From Aquimarina sp. Aq78 (GTDB lineage Bacteria > Bacteroidota > Bacteroidia > Flavobacteriales > Flavobacteriaceae): a DNA stretch of 64,000 nucleotides. The translations under genes and the position numbers were made by a program. Positions within the stretch are counted from its first letter, which is position 1, and each line of letters opens with the position of its first letter. The notes beneath the pieces are model-generated. The model was not told the DNA's origin. It ran no database searches and worked only from the letters and a program-made list of their open reading frames with translations. Location of the stretch: positions 186,001-250,000 of the forward strand of contig NZ_OMKA01000026.1 in the NCBI RefSeq assembly GCF_900299525.1. The letters run 5' to 3'. Positions 35,348-44,341 of this stretch are shown one piece after another.

Positions 35348-38300
35348 ATGAAAAATCTCTCGAAGATTATTACACTACTTTTATTGTATTTGTTGCCAAA
35401 CATAAATTATGGCCAACTACCAGCAAAAATGATTCAATATCCAGATGTTTCTGATTCTCACATCTGTTTTACTTATGCAGATGACCTATGGATTGTAAAT
35501 AAGCAAGGGGGCACAGCACATCGGTTAACAACTAAGCCGGGTCGAGAAACAATGGGGAAATTTTCTCCAGATGGAAAAACTATCGCGTTTAATGCTAATT
35601 ATGATGGCAACCATGACATATATACAATTCCTGTAACTGGTGGTATTCCTAAACGAATTACAACTCACGGAATGTCTGATAATATTAAAGCATGGACTAA
35701 AGACGGAAAATTTTTAATCTACACTTCTAGAATGGAAAGCGGTAAACAACGTTTTTCTAAGGCGTTTAAAATATCTGTTAATGGAGGGTTACCAGTAAGA
35801 ATACCAATAAGCAAAGTCGAAGAATTAGATCTACATGTTAACGGTGACCTTGTAGCAATGACAGATAAATCAAGGCTTAGCAGAAACTGGAAAAGATATA
35901 GAGGAGGAATGGCTTCTGACATCTATCTTTTTAACCTCAAAACCTTAACCTCTGAAAACATTACCAATAACGATGGTAATGATGAACTACCCATGTGGAA
36001 TAATGATGACCTCTATTATCTTTCGGATAAAGATGCTTCAAAAAAGTTTAATATCTGGAAATATGACCTACAATCAAAACAACACGAGCAAATTACATTT
36101 TTTAAAGAATTTGATATTGAACGCCCGTCTATAGGAAAATCTGAAATCGTTTTTGAAGCTGGAGGAACACTATATCTGTTAGATGTGACAACAAAAACAA
36201 CAAAAGAAATATCTATAAGTGCTATTGGGGATTTTACAGGATTAAAACCTCAAGTAAAAAAAGCAGAAAAATACATTCATAGTGTAGGTATTGCACCAGA
36301 TGGTAATAGAATTATTGTAGGCGCCAGAGGAGATATCTTTTCTGTGCCTAAAAAAGACGGGATTACCAAGAACCTAACACGTACAAGTGGCATTGCAGAG
36401 CGCTATCCAAGTTGGTCACCAGATGGAAGATATATTGCATATTGGAGTGATAAAACAGGAGAATATGAATTAATGGTAAGAAACCTTAAAGATAATTCAG
36501 AGAAACAAATCTCAAAACAGGGCCCGGGATTTAGATACCAACTGTTCTGGTCTCCTGATAGTAAAAAATTAATTTTTGTAGATCAGGAAATGCATATAAA
36601 ACTGGCAAATATTGCTAACAATACGATTACCAAAATAGATCAGGAAATTCAATTGTTTCAAGGTGGCTTATCAGGGTTTTCTGTAAGTTGGTCAAGTGAT
36701 AGTAAATATATTACCTATGCAAATTCTCATGAAAATGGAAATCAGCATATCATTATATACGATATCGATAAAAAGAAAAAGAACATTATCACTTCTGCTT
36801 TTTATGATGATGGTAATCCTGTGTTTTCTGTTGACAACAAGTATATCTATTGTACGACTAATAGAACCTTTGATCCGGTATATAGTGATTATGATAATAG
36901 CTGGACATATCCTAATGCAACTAAAATAGGAATCATTCCGCTTACAAAAGATGCAGTACACCCTATTGAATTAAAAAATGATGTAGTTGCTATAAATGAA
37001 GGTGATAAAAAGAAAGAGGATTCTAAAGATAAAAAGAAAGAAGAAGAAGAAGATCAAAAGGTAAAGCCGATACGCATAGATTTTAATGGTCTAGAATCCA
37101 GAATGATCATTTTACCTGTAGAACTAGGAAATACAGGAGGAATAAAGGCTGCCAAAGGTAAAATCGTTTTCTTAAAACATCCAAGAACTGGATCAAAGGA
37201 TGAAAAATCAGTTTTAAAATATTATGATTTTGAAGAAGATGAAGAAAAGACAATTCTTGAAAATGTAGACGATTATAAACTTTCGTTTGATAATAATAGT
37301 ATTCTAGTGTTTACCGAAGAAAAAATGGGCATTATAGAAGTAGCAAAAGATCAATCTCTCGAAGATCATATAGACACCTCTAAAATGGAAATGACCGTTA
37401 ACCCAAAAGAAGAATGGCGACAAATCTTTGCAGATATATGGCGTTTAGAAAGAGATTTTTTCTATGATAAAAATCTACACGGGTTGGATTGGGAAGCTAT
37501 GAAAAAGAAATATGAGCCATTAATAGAATATGCAGCAAGTCGAAATGACCTTAATAAAATAACCGGAGCACTAATTGCAGAACTAAATGCTTCTCATACA
37601 TATAGAGGAGGAGGAGATGTAGTATCAAGCTCTAACAAAACCACTGGTTATCTCGGTGTTGACTGGGAAATGCATCAGGGAAAATACAGAATAAAAAAGA
37701 TCATTACACCAGCTCCTTGGGATACTGAGGTTAAATCTCCTCTTAAAAAACCTGGAGTATTAGTTGAAGAAGGTGATTATATATTGCGTATTAATGGAAT
37801 AGAATTAACAGAGTATGCAGATCCTTATGCAGCATTAGAAGGAAAAGCAAATGAAACGATAGAGATTACAGTTAGTAAAACTCCTGATGGCAAAAACAGC
37901 AAGCAATATCTTGTACAACCTATAAGAAGTGAAGCGAGGCTGAGAAATCTTGCCTGGATTGAAGAAATGCGAAAATATGTAGATGAAAAATCAGGAGGAA
38001 GAATAGGATATATTTATGTGCCAAGTACAGGAATAGATGGGCAAGAAGAATTAGTTAGAATGTTCTATGCTCAACATCATAAAGATGGATTAATCATTGA
38101 TGAAAGATTTAATAATGGAGGACAAATACCAGATAGATTTGTAGAATTGTTAAATAGACCATTATTAAGCTACTACAAGGTGCGAGATGGCAAAGATTGG
38201 GCCTGGCCTCCAAGAGGACATTATGGTCCTAAAGCGATGCTTATTAATGGATGGAGTGGTAGTGGAGGAGATGCCTTTCCTGATTATTTCAAGAAAAGAA

Positions 38301-38605
38301 AAGTAGGACCGCTTATTGGTACAAGAACATGGGGAGGACTAATAGGAATTTCGGGAGCACCAGAATTAATAGACGGTGGATATGTAACAGTACCTACATT
38401 TAGAATGTATAATCCCGATGGAACCTGGTTTGCAGAAGGACATGGTGTAGAGCCGGATATCCATGTTCCAGAAAACCCAGGAAAAGATGCTCAAGGTATA
38501 GATGTGCAACTGGATCGCGCTATTAATGAAGTGCTAAAAACACTTAAAGAAAGTGACAAAAACCCAAAGAACAAAGTACCTGCAGCAGAGGATCGTTCTA
38601 AGTAA
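35348..38605 (+). CDS. Tricorn-like S41 protease, exported
   Basis: A 1085-residue Tricorn-core homologue that degrades peptides released by other proteases. A signal peptide (IITLLLLYLLPNINYG) indicates export, unlike archaeal Tricorn. Residues about 25-550 form beta-propeller sequence with WD40-like/PD40 repeats (GKFSPDGKTIAFNANYDG, YPSWSPDGRYIAYWSDKTGE, FSVSWSSDSKYITYANS). A Lys/Glu-rich linker follows at about 550-575, then the core domain, a PDZ domain at about 760-860 (TGYLGVDWEM, VLVEEGDYILRING) and the S41 catalytic domain. Candidate catalytic residues match Tricorn: Ser-His in LNASHTYRGGG, the nucleophile in GWSGSGGDAFPD and Glu in EGHGVEPD. All appear intact. Substrates are unknown; the propeller would filter peptides to the active site. 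Confidence 0.94.
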   Translation: MKNLSKIITLLLLYLLPNINYGQLPAKMIQYPDVSDSHICFTYADDLWIVNKQGGTAHRLTTKPGRETMGKFSPDGKTIAFNANYDGNHDIYTIPVTGGIPKRITTHGMSDNIKAWTKDGKFLIYTSRMESGKQRFSKAFKISVNGGLPVRIPISKVEELDLHVNGDLVAMTDKSRLSRNWKRYRGGMASDIYLFNLKTLTSENITNNDGNDELPMWNNDDLYYLSDKDASKKFNIWKYDLQSKQHEQITFFKEFDIERPSIGKSEIVFEAGGTLYLLDVTTKTTKEISISAIGDFTGLKPQVKKAEKYIHSVGIAPDGNRIIVGARGDIFSVPKKDGITKNLTRTSGIAERYPSWSPDGRYIAYWSDKTGEYELMVRNLKDNSEKQISKQGPGFRYQLFWSPDSKKLIFVDQEMHIKLANIANNTITKIDQEIQLFQGGLSGFSVSWSSDSKYITYANSHENGNQHIIIYDIDKKKKNIITSAFYDDGNPVFSVDNKYIYCTTNRTFDPVYSDYDNSWTYPNATKIGIIPLTKDAVHPIELKNDVVAINEGDKKKEDSKDKKKEEEEDQKVKPIRIDFNGLESRMIILPVELGNTGGIKAAKGKIVFLKHPRTGSKDEKSVLKYYDFEEDEEKTILENVDDYKLSFDNNSILVFTEEKMGIIEVAKDQSLEDHIDTSKMEMTVNPKEEWRQIFADIWRLERDFFYDKNLHGLDWEAMKKKYEPLIEYAASRNDLNKITGALIAELNASHTYRGGGDVVSSSNKTTGYLGVDWEMHQGKYRIKKIITPAPWDTEVKSPLKKPGVLVEEGDYILRINGIELTEYADPYAALEGKANETIEITVSKTPDGKNSKQYLVQPIRSEARLRNLAWIEEMRKYVDEKSGGRIGYIYVPSTGIDGQEELVRMFYAQHHKDGLIIDERFNNGGQIPDRFVELLNRPLLSYYKVRDGKDWAWPPRGHYGPKAMLINGWSGSGGDAFPDYFKKRKVGPLIGTRTWGGLIGISGAPELIDGGYVTVPTFRMYNPDGTWFAEGHGVEPDIHVPENPGKDAQGIDVQLDRAINEVLKTLKESDKNPKNKVPAAEDRSK

Positions 38606-38629
38606 TTTGCTAGCAAATGAGATACATAA

Positions 38630-38662
38630 AAAAGCGAGAGTATTTTCTTTACTCTCGCTTTT
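38630..38662 (+). terminator. Terminator after the Tricorn-like protease gene
   Basis: A 13-bp perfect stem (AAAAGCGAGAGTA and TACTCTCGCTTTT) with a 7-base T-rich loop lies 24 bases after the stop codon. Confidence 0.88.
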
Positions 38663-38742
38663 ACTCTTTTTATGATATGTATTATCAAAAATGTATTTCA
38701 TAATTTAAGGTATATTCGTGATACTGTATTATATGATTTCTT

Positions 38743-39186
38743 ATGGAAAAATTAGAACTGATTAAAGCGAGAGAATCCGATAAGGATTTCTTATTTAGTT
38801 TAAGAAAGGCAACAATGGTCGAGCATTTAGAGAAAATGGGAATTTTCTTATCAGATGAAGAACATTTATCCAGAATAGATTTTCAATATGATAGTGCTTA
38901 TGTGATATTAAAATCAAATCAAAGAGCAGGTGTATTGAAATATATTGAAACAGAACACGCGATAGAAATACTACAAATACAAGTGTTACCCGAATATCAA
39001 GGTCATGGAATAGGAAAGTATGTGATTAAAGATCTAATAGAAACTGCCAAAGTTTCAAATAAAAATATGATACTAAAAGTATTAAAAGAAAACCCAGCTA
39101 AGTATTTATATGAACGTATGGGTTTTAAGACAGTTGATGAGGATGAACATGAATTTCATATGAAATTAGTATCTGATAAAGGCTAA
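38743..39186 (+). CDS. GNAT-family acetyltransferase
   Basis: A 147-residue cytoplasmic N-acetyltransferase. The acetyl-CoA binding motif A is clear: IEILQIQVLPEYQGHGIGKY, with the Q-x-x-G-x-G/I pattern (QGHGIG). Motif B follows as ENPAKYLYERMGFKTVDED. The N terminus (KARESDKDFLFSLRKATM) is the usual alpha1-alpha2 region. Substrate is unknown. The gene is flanked by terminators on both sides (38630-38662 and 39207-39245), so it is transcribed alone. Confidence 0.9.
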   Translation: MEKLELIKARESDKDFLFSLRKATMVEHLEKMGIFLSDEEHLSRIDFQYDSAYVILKSNQRAGVLKYIETEHAIEILQIQVLPEYQGHGIGKYVIKDLIETAKVSNKNMILKVLKENPAKYLYERMGFKTVDEDEHEFHMKLVSDKG

Positions 39187-39206
39187 AAATAGTGGACCTA
39201 CTAAAG

Positions 39207-39245
39207 AAAAAAAGCATCTTTTATTTGATAAAAGATGCTTTTTTT
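39207..39245. terminator. Strong bidirectional terminator
   Basis: A perfect 17-bp stem (AAAAAAAGCATCTTTTA and TAAAAGATGCTTTTTTT) with a 5-base loop. It separates the convergent GNAT and DUF3078 genes. Confidence 0.92.
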
Positions 39246-39266
39246 AAGAGTTATATTTTCTTGTTT

Positions 39267-40220
39267 CTAGAACCCGTAATTTACTCCTAGACCAAACACT
39301 TCTCTAATCTGAAAAGCACCAACGGCATTATCATCATAGATAGCCTGAAAGGTTAGATTAGTAGATAAATACTTGTTAATGGTCATCACAATATTTGCAG
39401 TATAATCGATATCTACATTTTGTGGATCTTCTAAGTAGTTAGAATACAAATTTAAAATGTTTTCCATAGATACATTCTTCATGATCTCAAATTTAGCATA
39501 CCCATTAAGTGCAGCACCAAATTCAAAGCGAAACGTGTCGTTTGCTTCTACTCCAAAATAACCTCCAGCATCATTAAAAGCGTCTATTGCTGCCTGATCA
39601 TTACCCACATCTGTAAACTCATCATGTACAAAAATAAATCGTGCTGTTGCAGGGGCGATATTAACTTTGAGATTGTCACTTTTTTTCCATAACATACCTG
39701 GACCTAACTGTAAATAGGCAGGAGAAAAAATACGAGTAGTTTCTGTTCGGATTTCTCTTGTTCCTATAACATTTCCAGTAGTTGTATCTAGAATAGGTTC
39801 TTCTCCATATTCGTATCCTTTATCAAACTGTGTTTTAAAGTTTAAGAAAAAAGAATAGTACCATAGTGATTCTTTGATTTGTCTACCCAATAATGAATTT
39901 AACTCTAAGCGATCATTAGTTTTACGTATAAACTCTTGATCTTTAAGTTTAGTAAGACCATAATCTGCAAGAATTTTATTATCCCAGGTAATAGGGCCTT
40001 TACGATAATTAAAGTCATAGGATAGCGATAGATTTCCTGCAATATTAGATGTTCCTCCTCCTAGCCATTCTGCATTAAAAGCAGATTGATTTATTAAAAG
40101 GCTAATATTACCTCCTTTGGTCCATCCATCTTTAGGAGCTTCGTCTTTTTTTGTTTCTTCTTGTGCAAATAGAATTGTAGAACTAATTAATAGAACTACA
40201 GTTAGCAATGTTTTTTTCAT
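39267..40220 (-). CDS. DUF3078 outer-membrane-type protein, copy 2
   Basis: A 317-residue exported protein with signal peptide KKTLLTVVLLISSTILFAQ. It shares the full DUF3078 pattern with the copy at 33946: ISLLINQSAFNAEWLGGG, TSNIAGNLSLSYDFNYRKG, ITWDNKILADYGLTKL, and FGLGVNYGF at the end. It lacks the longer helical N-terminal region of copy 1, having only the short acidic linker EETKKDEAPKD. A TATATTTG box (minus strand, 40321-40314) lies 94 bases upstream. The alternating aromatic pattern suggests a beta-barrel. Function is unknown; the two copies flank the Tricorn-like protease and GNAT genes. Confidence 0.87.
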   Translation of the reverse strand: MKKTLLTVVLLISSTILFAQEETKKDEAPKDGWTKGGNISLLINQSAFNAEWLGGGTSNIAGNLSLSYDFNYRKGPITWDNKILADYGLTKLKDQEFIRKTNDRLELNSLLGRQIKESLWYYSFFLNFKTQFDKGYEYGEEPILDTTTGNVIGTREIRTETTRIFSPAYLQLGPGMLWKKSDNLKVNIAPATARFIFVHDEFTDVGNDQAAIDAFNDAGGYFGVEANDTFRFEFGAALNGYAKFEIMKNVSMENILNLYSNYLEDPQNVDIDYTANIVMTINKYLSTNLTFQAIYDDNAVGAFQIREVFGLGVNYGF

Positions 40221-40404
40221 TTGATGATAGTTTTAAGGAATTTAATCAGGCTATATTAATGGTTAAATAATTAATTATCTAGCATAAATAACCGGTGTAA
40301 ATTTTTATGTTGGCAAATATATTTTAAGAAACGTTTTTTACTCTAAAAGTATGTTAGTAGACCATTATTATTCGATAAAAAACAACATTAATAGATAAAA
40401 GAAC

Positions 40405-40914
40405 CTATTTCCTTTTATATAGAGGAACAGAAGAGCATGCTTCTCCATACATAATACTTTTTGCAACAGGTTGTAATTTTTGGATCAGATCGATATAAGC
40501 CCCTTGGGGAACAGGTTTGTTAGTACATCCCTTTATAATAATCAGCTTGTTTTGATATTCTGAAACATCAATAGTATTTATAATTTCGGCATAGAGTACC
40601 GTTTCCAGAGCTTCTAAAGATCCTACAGCTACTTTTTTTGAAAAGGGCTGTAATGAGCTAGTCAATAAAAGGTATGCCCATCCGGGGATAATAGCGTCTG
40701 TAGAACAAGTTAATGCAACATAGGCGTCTCGGTATTGACTCCAGTCATGATCTAAAACAGATTTTCTGAACTCTTTTTCACGTAAAATTAACCCCTCAAA
40801 AAGCCAATTTTTAATATCAAAAAGAATACGATCACCTTTAGGATAGTATTCTTCTAAATCAAAAGTGATGAGGTTTTTATTATTAGCAACTCTATTTACA
40901 ATTTCATCGGCCAT
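40405..40914 (-). CDS. DUF2480 family protein, end of suf locus
   Basis: A 169-residue cytoplasmic protein of the DUF2480 family, found in Bacteroidota beside Fe-S assembly genes. Visible features are an acidic N-terminal region (VNRVANNKNLITFDLEEYYP), ALTCSTDAIIPGWAYLLL and a conserved C-terminal KGCTNKPVPQGAYIDL followed by GEACSSVPLYK. Two to three cysteines could bind a metal or Fe-S cluster, but that is inference. It is the last gene of the co-directional suf block, 17 bases after the thioesterase. Its biochemical role is not known to me. Confidence 0.85.
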   Translation of the reverse strand: MADEIVNRVANNKNLITFDLEEYYPKGDRILFDIKNWLFEGLILREKEFRKSVLDHDWSQYRDAYVALTCSTDAIIPGWAYLLLTSSLQPFSKKVAVGSLEALETVLYAEIINTIDVSEYQNKLIIIKGCTNKPVPQGAYIDLIQKLQPVAKSIMYGEACSSVPLYKRK

Positions 40915-40931
40915 TGTATCGTTGTATTATG

Positions 40932-41369
40932 TTATTTATACCCTATTTTTTCTGAAAGTTCTATCTTGCTTTTTGCAAAATTTCCAGTTCCAAAAGCAAT
41001 TTCTTTACCATCTTGATTGTATAAAGTTGATTCTGCAACAAATAGGCTTCTGGATTTAAATTTTATCTTTCCGACAGCTGTAATTATTCCTTTATCTACT
41101 GGTCGTATTAAATTAATATTAAACGAAGTAGTAAGGACAAAAACATCTTTTACAATAGAATTTACTGCAAAAAAGGCAGCATCGTCAAGTAGTTTAAAAT
41201 ATACAGAACCGTGTATCGCTCCTAATGCATGAAAATACTTTTCTGAAACTTCAAGTTCAATTTGTGCTAAACCCTCAGAAATTTTGACTGTGGTAGTATC
41301 ATACAATGCGGTATTGATATTTGCCTGCAGATACATTCTTTCTAATTTGCTATAATGTTCAGGATTCAT
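40932..41369 (-). CDS. PaaI-like hotdog-fold thioesterase
   Basis: A 145-residue cytoplasmic hotdog protein. The pattern HALGAIHGSVYFKLLDDAAFFAVNS is the PaaI/YiiD-type active-site helix with the HG step. It is followed by the beta strands VLTTSFNINLIRPVDKGIITA and VGKIKFKSRSLFVAESTLYN. The predicted reaction is hydrolysis of an acyl-CoA thioester. It sits in the suf block between SufT-like and DUF2480 genes, a placement often seen in Flavobacteria. No direct link to Fe-S assembly is evident. Confidence 0.85.
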   Translation of the reverse strand: MNPEHYSKLERMYLQANINTALYDTTTVKISEGLAQIELEVSEKYFHALGAIHGSVYFKLLDDAAFFAVNSIVKDVFVLTTSFNINLIRPVDKGIITAVGKIKFKSRSLFVAESTLYNQDGKEIAFGTGNFAKSKIELSEKIGYK

Positions 41370-41421
41370 TTTCCTTGTTTATTTATTTTAGAAAGTTGTT
41401 CCGAAATGACTGCAATCCCAG

Positions 41422-41748
41422 TTACAGCATTCCCAATTCTAGTTTAGCCTCTTCACTCATTAAATCTTGTGACCATGGTGGGTCAAAAGTAAGTTCCATT
41501 TCTACATCGTTTACTGCATCAAGAGATTTTACTTTTTCTCGTATTTCTTCTGGTAGAGACTCTGCTACAGGACAGTTAGGAGAAGTAAGTGTCATTAGAA
41601 TTTTTACTTCATAATCCTCATTAACAAATACATCATAGATTAGTCCTAGCTCGTATATATCAACCGGAATTTCTGGATCAAAGATTGTCTTTAATACTCG
41701 TACAATTTTTTCTCCTAAGTCGTTTGTATCTATAGTGGTTTCACTCAT
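41422..41748 (-). CDS. MIP18/DUF59 family Fe-S assembly factor (SufT-like)
   Basis: A 108-residue cytoplasmic protein of the MIP18/PaaD-like family used in maturation of Fe-S proteins. The core pattern is intact: VRVLKTIFDPEIPVDIYELGLIY, a short beta hairpin, then MTLTSPNCPVAESLPEEIRE with the conserved reactive Cys, and VEMELTFDPPWSQDLMSEEA. This matches the SUF-associated family members of about 105 residues. It lies 50 bases downstream of sufE. It likely helps transfer clusters to target proteins. Confidence 0.92.
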   Translation of the reverse strand: MSETTIDTNDLGEKIVRVLKTIFDPEIPVDIYELGLIYDVFVNEDYEVKILMTLTSPNCPVAESLPEEIREKVKSLDAVNDVEMELTFDPPWSQDLMSEEAKLELGML

Positions 41749-41798
41749 TTTTTTAGTTTTAATATTGCTTTAACAAGCTTTATGCGACAAAAATTGAT

Positions 41799-42221
41799 TT
41801 AATTCAATTGTGTTTGGTAAGCGATAGCATACATTTTTAGTTGTTTAATCATACTTACCAAACCATTAGCACGTGTCGGTGATAAATGCTCTTTTAAACC
41901 AATTTCATCAATAAAATCGGTGTCAGCTTCAATGATGGCTGCGGGATGTTGCTCAGAAAAGACACGTATCAATATTGCAATAATACCTTTGGTAATAATA
42001 GCATCACTATCTGCAGTAAATTGAACTTTATCATCTTTCATTTCGGCGTGTACCCACACTTTACTCTGGCATCCTTTTATGATATTGTCGTCTGTTTTGT
42101 ATTTTTCTTCAATAAGAGGCAGAGATTTTCCTAGTTCAATCATGTATTCATATCGCTGCATCCAATCATCAAACATACCAAATTCATCAACAATCTCTTC
42201 CTGGATTTCTTGTATTGTCAT
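41799..42221 (-). CDS. sufE: SufE sulfur acceptor
   Basis: A 140-residue partner of SufS that accepts persulfide sulfur and passes it to the SufBCD scaffold. The start at 42221 was chosen because it gives MTIQEIQEEIVDEFGMFDDW and places the active Cys at residue 51 in IKGCQSKVWV, as in E. coli SufE. A longer frame from 42269 would overlap the upstream lipoprotein gene. The C-terminal LSPTRANGLVSMIKQLKMYA is also typical. The gene lies in the suf block, separated from sufS by one unrelated lipoprotein gene. Confidence 0.94.
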   Translation of the reverse strand: MTIQEIQEEIVDEFGMFDDWMQRYEYMIELGKSLPLIEEKYKTDDNIIKGCQSKVWVHAEMKDDKVQFTADSDAIITKGIIAILIRVFSEQHPAAIIEADTDFIDEIGLKEHLSPTRANGLVSMIKQLKMYAIAYQTQLN

Positions 42222-42261
42222 TACGTACAAATTTTCAACAAAAGTACGACAAGAATTGTTG

Positions 42262-42972
42262 CTATTCAATACTTTCTGCCAATGATAGTATAGTATTAAC
42301 TAATTGTTGTACTTCTTGAGGAGGATGTCCGTGATCAAAGTCATTCGAGACAAATGTTTTGGTAGAAGAAGTGATCTTTAGTTGTGCATGAGGAGCACCA
42401 TCAAAAAGTCTTTTTTCTGTAGGTGCTTTTAGCTCCTTTATTTTATCAATGTCTATAGTTTCCAGAAGTGAAATAATGGTATTCCAATCTTTTTTTAAGC
42501 ATTTTTTTGAATGACTATTTTTTAAATTTACATCGGTAGTTTTTTCAATACGATCATTATTAATTTTGATTTGAAAAAATGAACCTCTGGAGAGCGCCTG
42601 GTATTCGACATTAACTATATTGCCCTGATCTTTTTTATTCTTTAAAGGAATATTTTGGGCTATGGATCGATTTTTTTCTTTTGATAGTATTTTAACTAGA
42701 GTATAGTGTAATGAGGAACCATCAGCCGGAGGGTTTTCTACTTGTGTAACGGTAATTTCTATTTCATAGTTATATCCTTCTTCATATTCAAATCCCTTGA
42801 TTGTATCGTAAAAATAAGTCCATTCATCACTTGGGTTTTCTTTATATAACATGCATTTTTGAGGGCCAACACCAACACAATCTTCCAGAGTATTAGCTAT
42901 AAATACTCGCTTGGTTTTCTGGCATGAAGAAAATAAAATAACGATACTTAATAAGGAAAAAAACTTGCTCAT
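42262..42972 (-). CDS. DUF4377-domain lipoprotein inside the suf locus
   Basis: A 236-residue lipoprotein (VILFSSCQKTK, Cys17). Residues about 22-100 match the DUF4377 pattern seen in META/HslJ-type lipoproteins: DCVGVGPQKCMLYKE, FYDTIKGFEYEEGYNYEIEI and the diagnostic NPPADGSSLHYTLVKI. The remaining 130 residues (KKCLKKDWNTIISLLETID, AQLKITSSTKTFVSNDFDHGHPP) look like a separate alpha/beta domain that I do not recognise. A membrane-anchored protein in the middle of a cytoplasmic Fe-S locus is odd. It starts 76 bases after sufS and ends 40 bases before sufE, so it is probably co-transcribed with them. Confidence 0.8.
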   Translation of the reverse strand: MSKFFSLLSIVILFSSCQKTKRVFIANTLEDCVGVGPQKCMLYKENPSDEWTYFYDTIKGFEYEEGYNYEIEITVTQVENPPADGSSLHYTLVKILSKEKNRSIAQNIPLKNKKDQGNIVNVEYQALSRGSFFQIKINNDRIEKTTDVNLKNSHSKKCLKKDWNTIISLLETIDIDKIKELKAPTEKRLFDGAPHAQLKITSSTKTFVSNDFDHGHPPQEVQQLVNTILSLAESIE

Positions 42973-43048
42973 AGATTAGTTGTTTTGTGTAATGCGTTAT
43001 ATGGTAATTAAATAACGTTGAACAAAACCAAATGGTATAAAAAATAAT

Positions 43049-44263
43049 TTACGAGAGCATCATCTTGGCTTTTTTAACGGCTTCGACCAAAGCATCAATT
43101 TCCTCCTTAGTGTTATAGAATGAAAAAGAAGCACGGACTGTTCCTGGTATTTTATAAAAATCCATGATGGGCTGTGCACAGTGATGTCCTGTACGTACTG
43201 CAATACCGAGTTTATCTACAATAGTTCCTACATCATAGGGGTGAATATCATTAAGGTTGAATGAGATTACAGAAGTTTTGTTTTTGGAGGTACCGTAAAT
43301 TTTTAACCCTTCAATTTCTAATAATTTTTGTGTCCCGTATTCAAGAAGTCCATTCTCATATGCAGCAATATTTTCAAAACCAATACCATTCATATAATCA
43401 AGTGCTGCTCCAAAAGCTATACCGCCACAGATATTAGGGGTGCCAGCCTCGAACTTATGAGGCAAACCGGCATAGGTAGTTTTTTCAAAAGTAACTTGCT
43501 CGATCATTTCACCACCACCTTGATATGGAGGCAGTTTGTTTAACCACTCTTCTTTTCCGTAAAGCATACCTACTCCTGTGGGTCCACAGAGTTTGTGCGC
43601 AGAAGCAACATAAAAATCTACATCCAAAGCTTGAACATCTGGTTTAACATGAGGGCAAGCTTGTGCACCATCGATCAATACAGCTGCACCTACGCTATGT
43701 GCTTTTTCAATAATTTCTTCAATAGGATTTATAGTTCCTAATGCATTAGAGATGTGATTAGTAAAAACAAGTTTAGTTTGGTTAGAAAGTAATTGATCAT
43801 ATACATCCATTACTAATTCACCATCTTCGTTCATCGGGATGACTTTAAGGATGGCTCCTGTTCGTTCACATAGCATTTGCCAAGGCACAATATTAGAATG
43901 ATGTTCTAATGCCGAAACAATAATTTCATCACCTTCAGAAAGAAGAGAGGTAAAGCCGGTAGCAATAATATTAATACTATGAGTTGTTCCCGAAGTGAGA
44001 ATAATCTCATGTGTGTGTTTTGCATTAAAATGTTTCTGCACTTTTTTACGAGCCATCTCGTATGCATCTGTTGCTTCTTGTGATAAAGTGTGAACACCAC
44101 GATGAATATTCGCATTGTAGTTGCTGTAATAATCTACAATGGCATCTATAACTACCTGCGGTGTTTGAGATGTGGCCGCATTATCAAAATACACTAAAGG
44201 TTTTCCGTGTACTTCTCTGGTAAGTATTGGGAAATCTTCTCGTATTTTCTGTACATCTAACAT
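43049..44263 (-). CDS. sufS: Cysteine desulfurase SufS
   Basis: A 404-residue PLP enzyme (group II cysteine desulfurase) that mobilises sulfur from cysteine for Fe-S assembly. Lys224 in SAHKLCGPTGVG is the Schiff-base lysine, and Cys362 in RTGHHCAQPIMDF is the catalytic persulfide cysteine. The N terminus (IREDFPILTREVHGKPLVYF and DNAATSQTP) is diagnostic. The start at 44263 has a purine-rich AGAAAG upstream; the longer frame begins with TTG at 44281 and was rejected. It is separated from sufD by an antisense serine hydrolase gene. Confidence 0.97.
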   Translation of the reverse strand: MLDVQKIREDFPILTREVHGKPLVYFDNAATSQTPQVVIDAIVDYYSNYNANIHRGVHTLSQEATDAYEMARKKVQKHFNAKHTHEIILTSGTTHSINIIATGFTSLLSEGDEIIVSALEHHSNIVPWQMLCERTGAILKVIPMNEDGELVMDVYDQLLSNQTKLVFTNHISNALGTINPIEEIIEKAHSVGAAVLIDGAQACPHVKPDVQALDVDFYVASAHKLCGPTGVGMLYGKEEWLNKLPPYQGGGEMIEQVTFEKTTYAGLPHKFEAGTPNICGGIAFGAALDYMNGIGFENIAAYENGLLEYGTQKLLEIEGLKIYGTSKNKTSVISFNLNDIHPYDVGTIVDKLGIAVRTGHHCAQPIMDFYKIPGTVRASFSFYNTKEEIDALVEAVKKAKMMLS

Positions 44264-44341
44264 ATCAATTTCTTTCTGCAAAAGTAGTAAGTATTTCTAA
44301 TTAGGATTGTTTATTTTTAGAATGATTTAACCCTTTTTATA

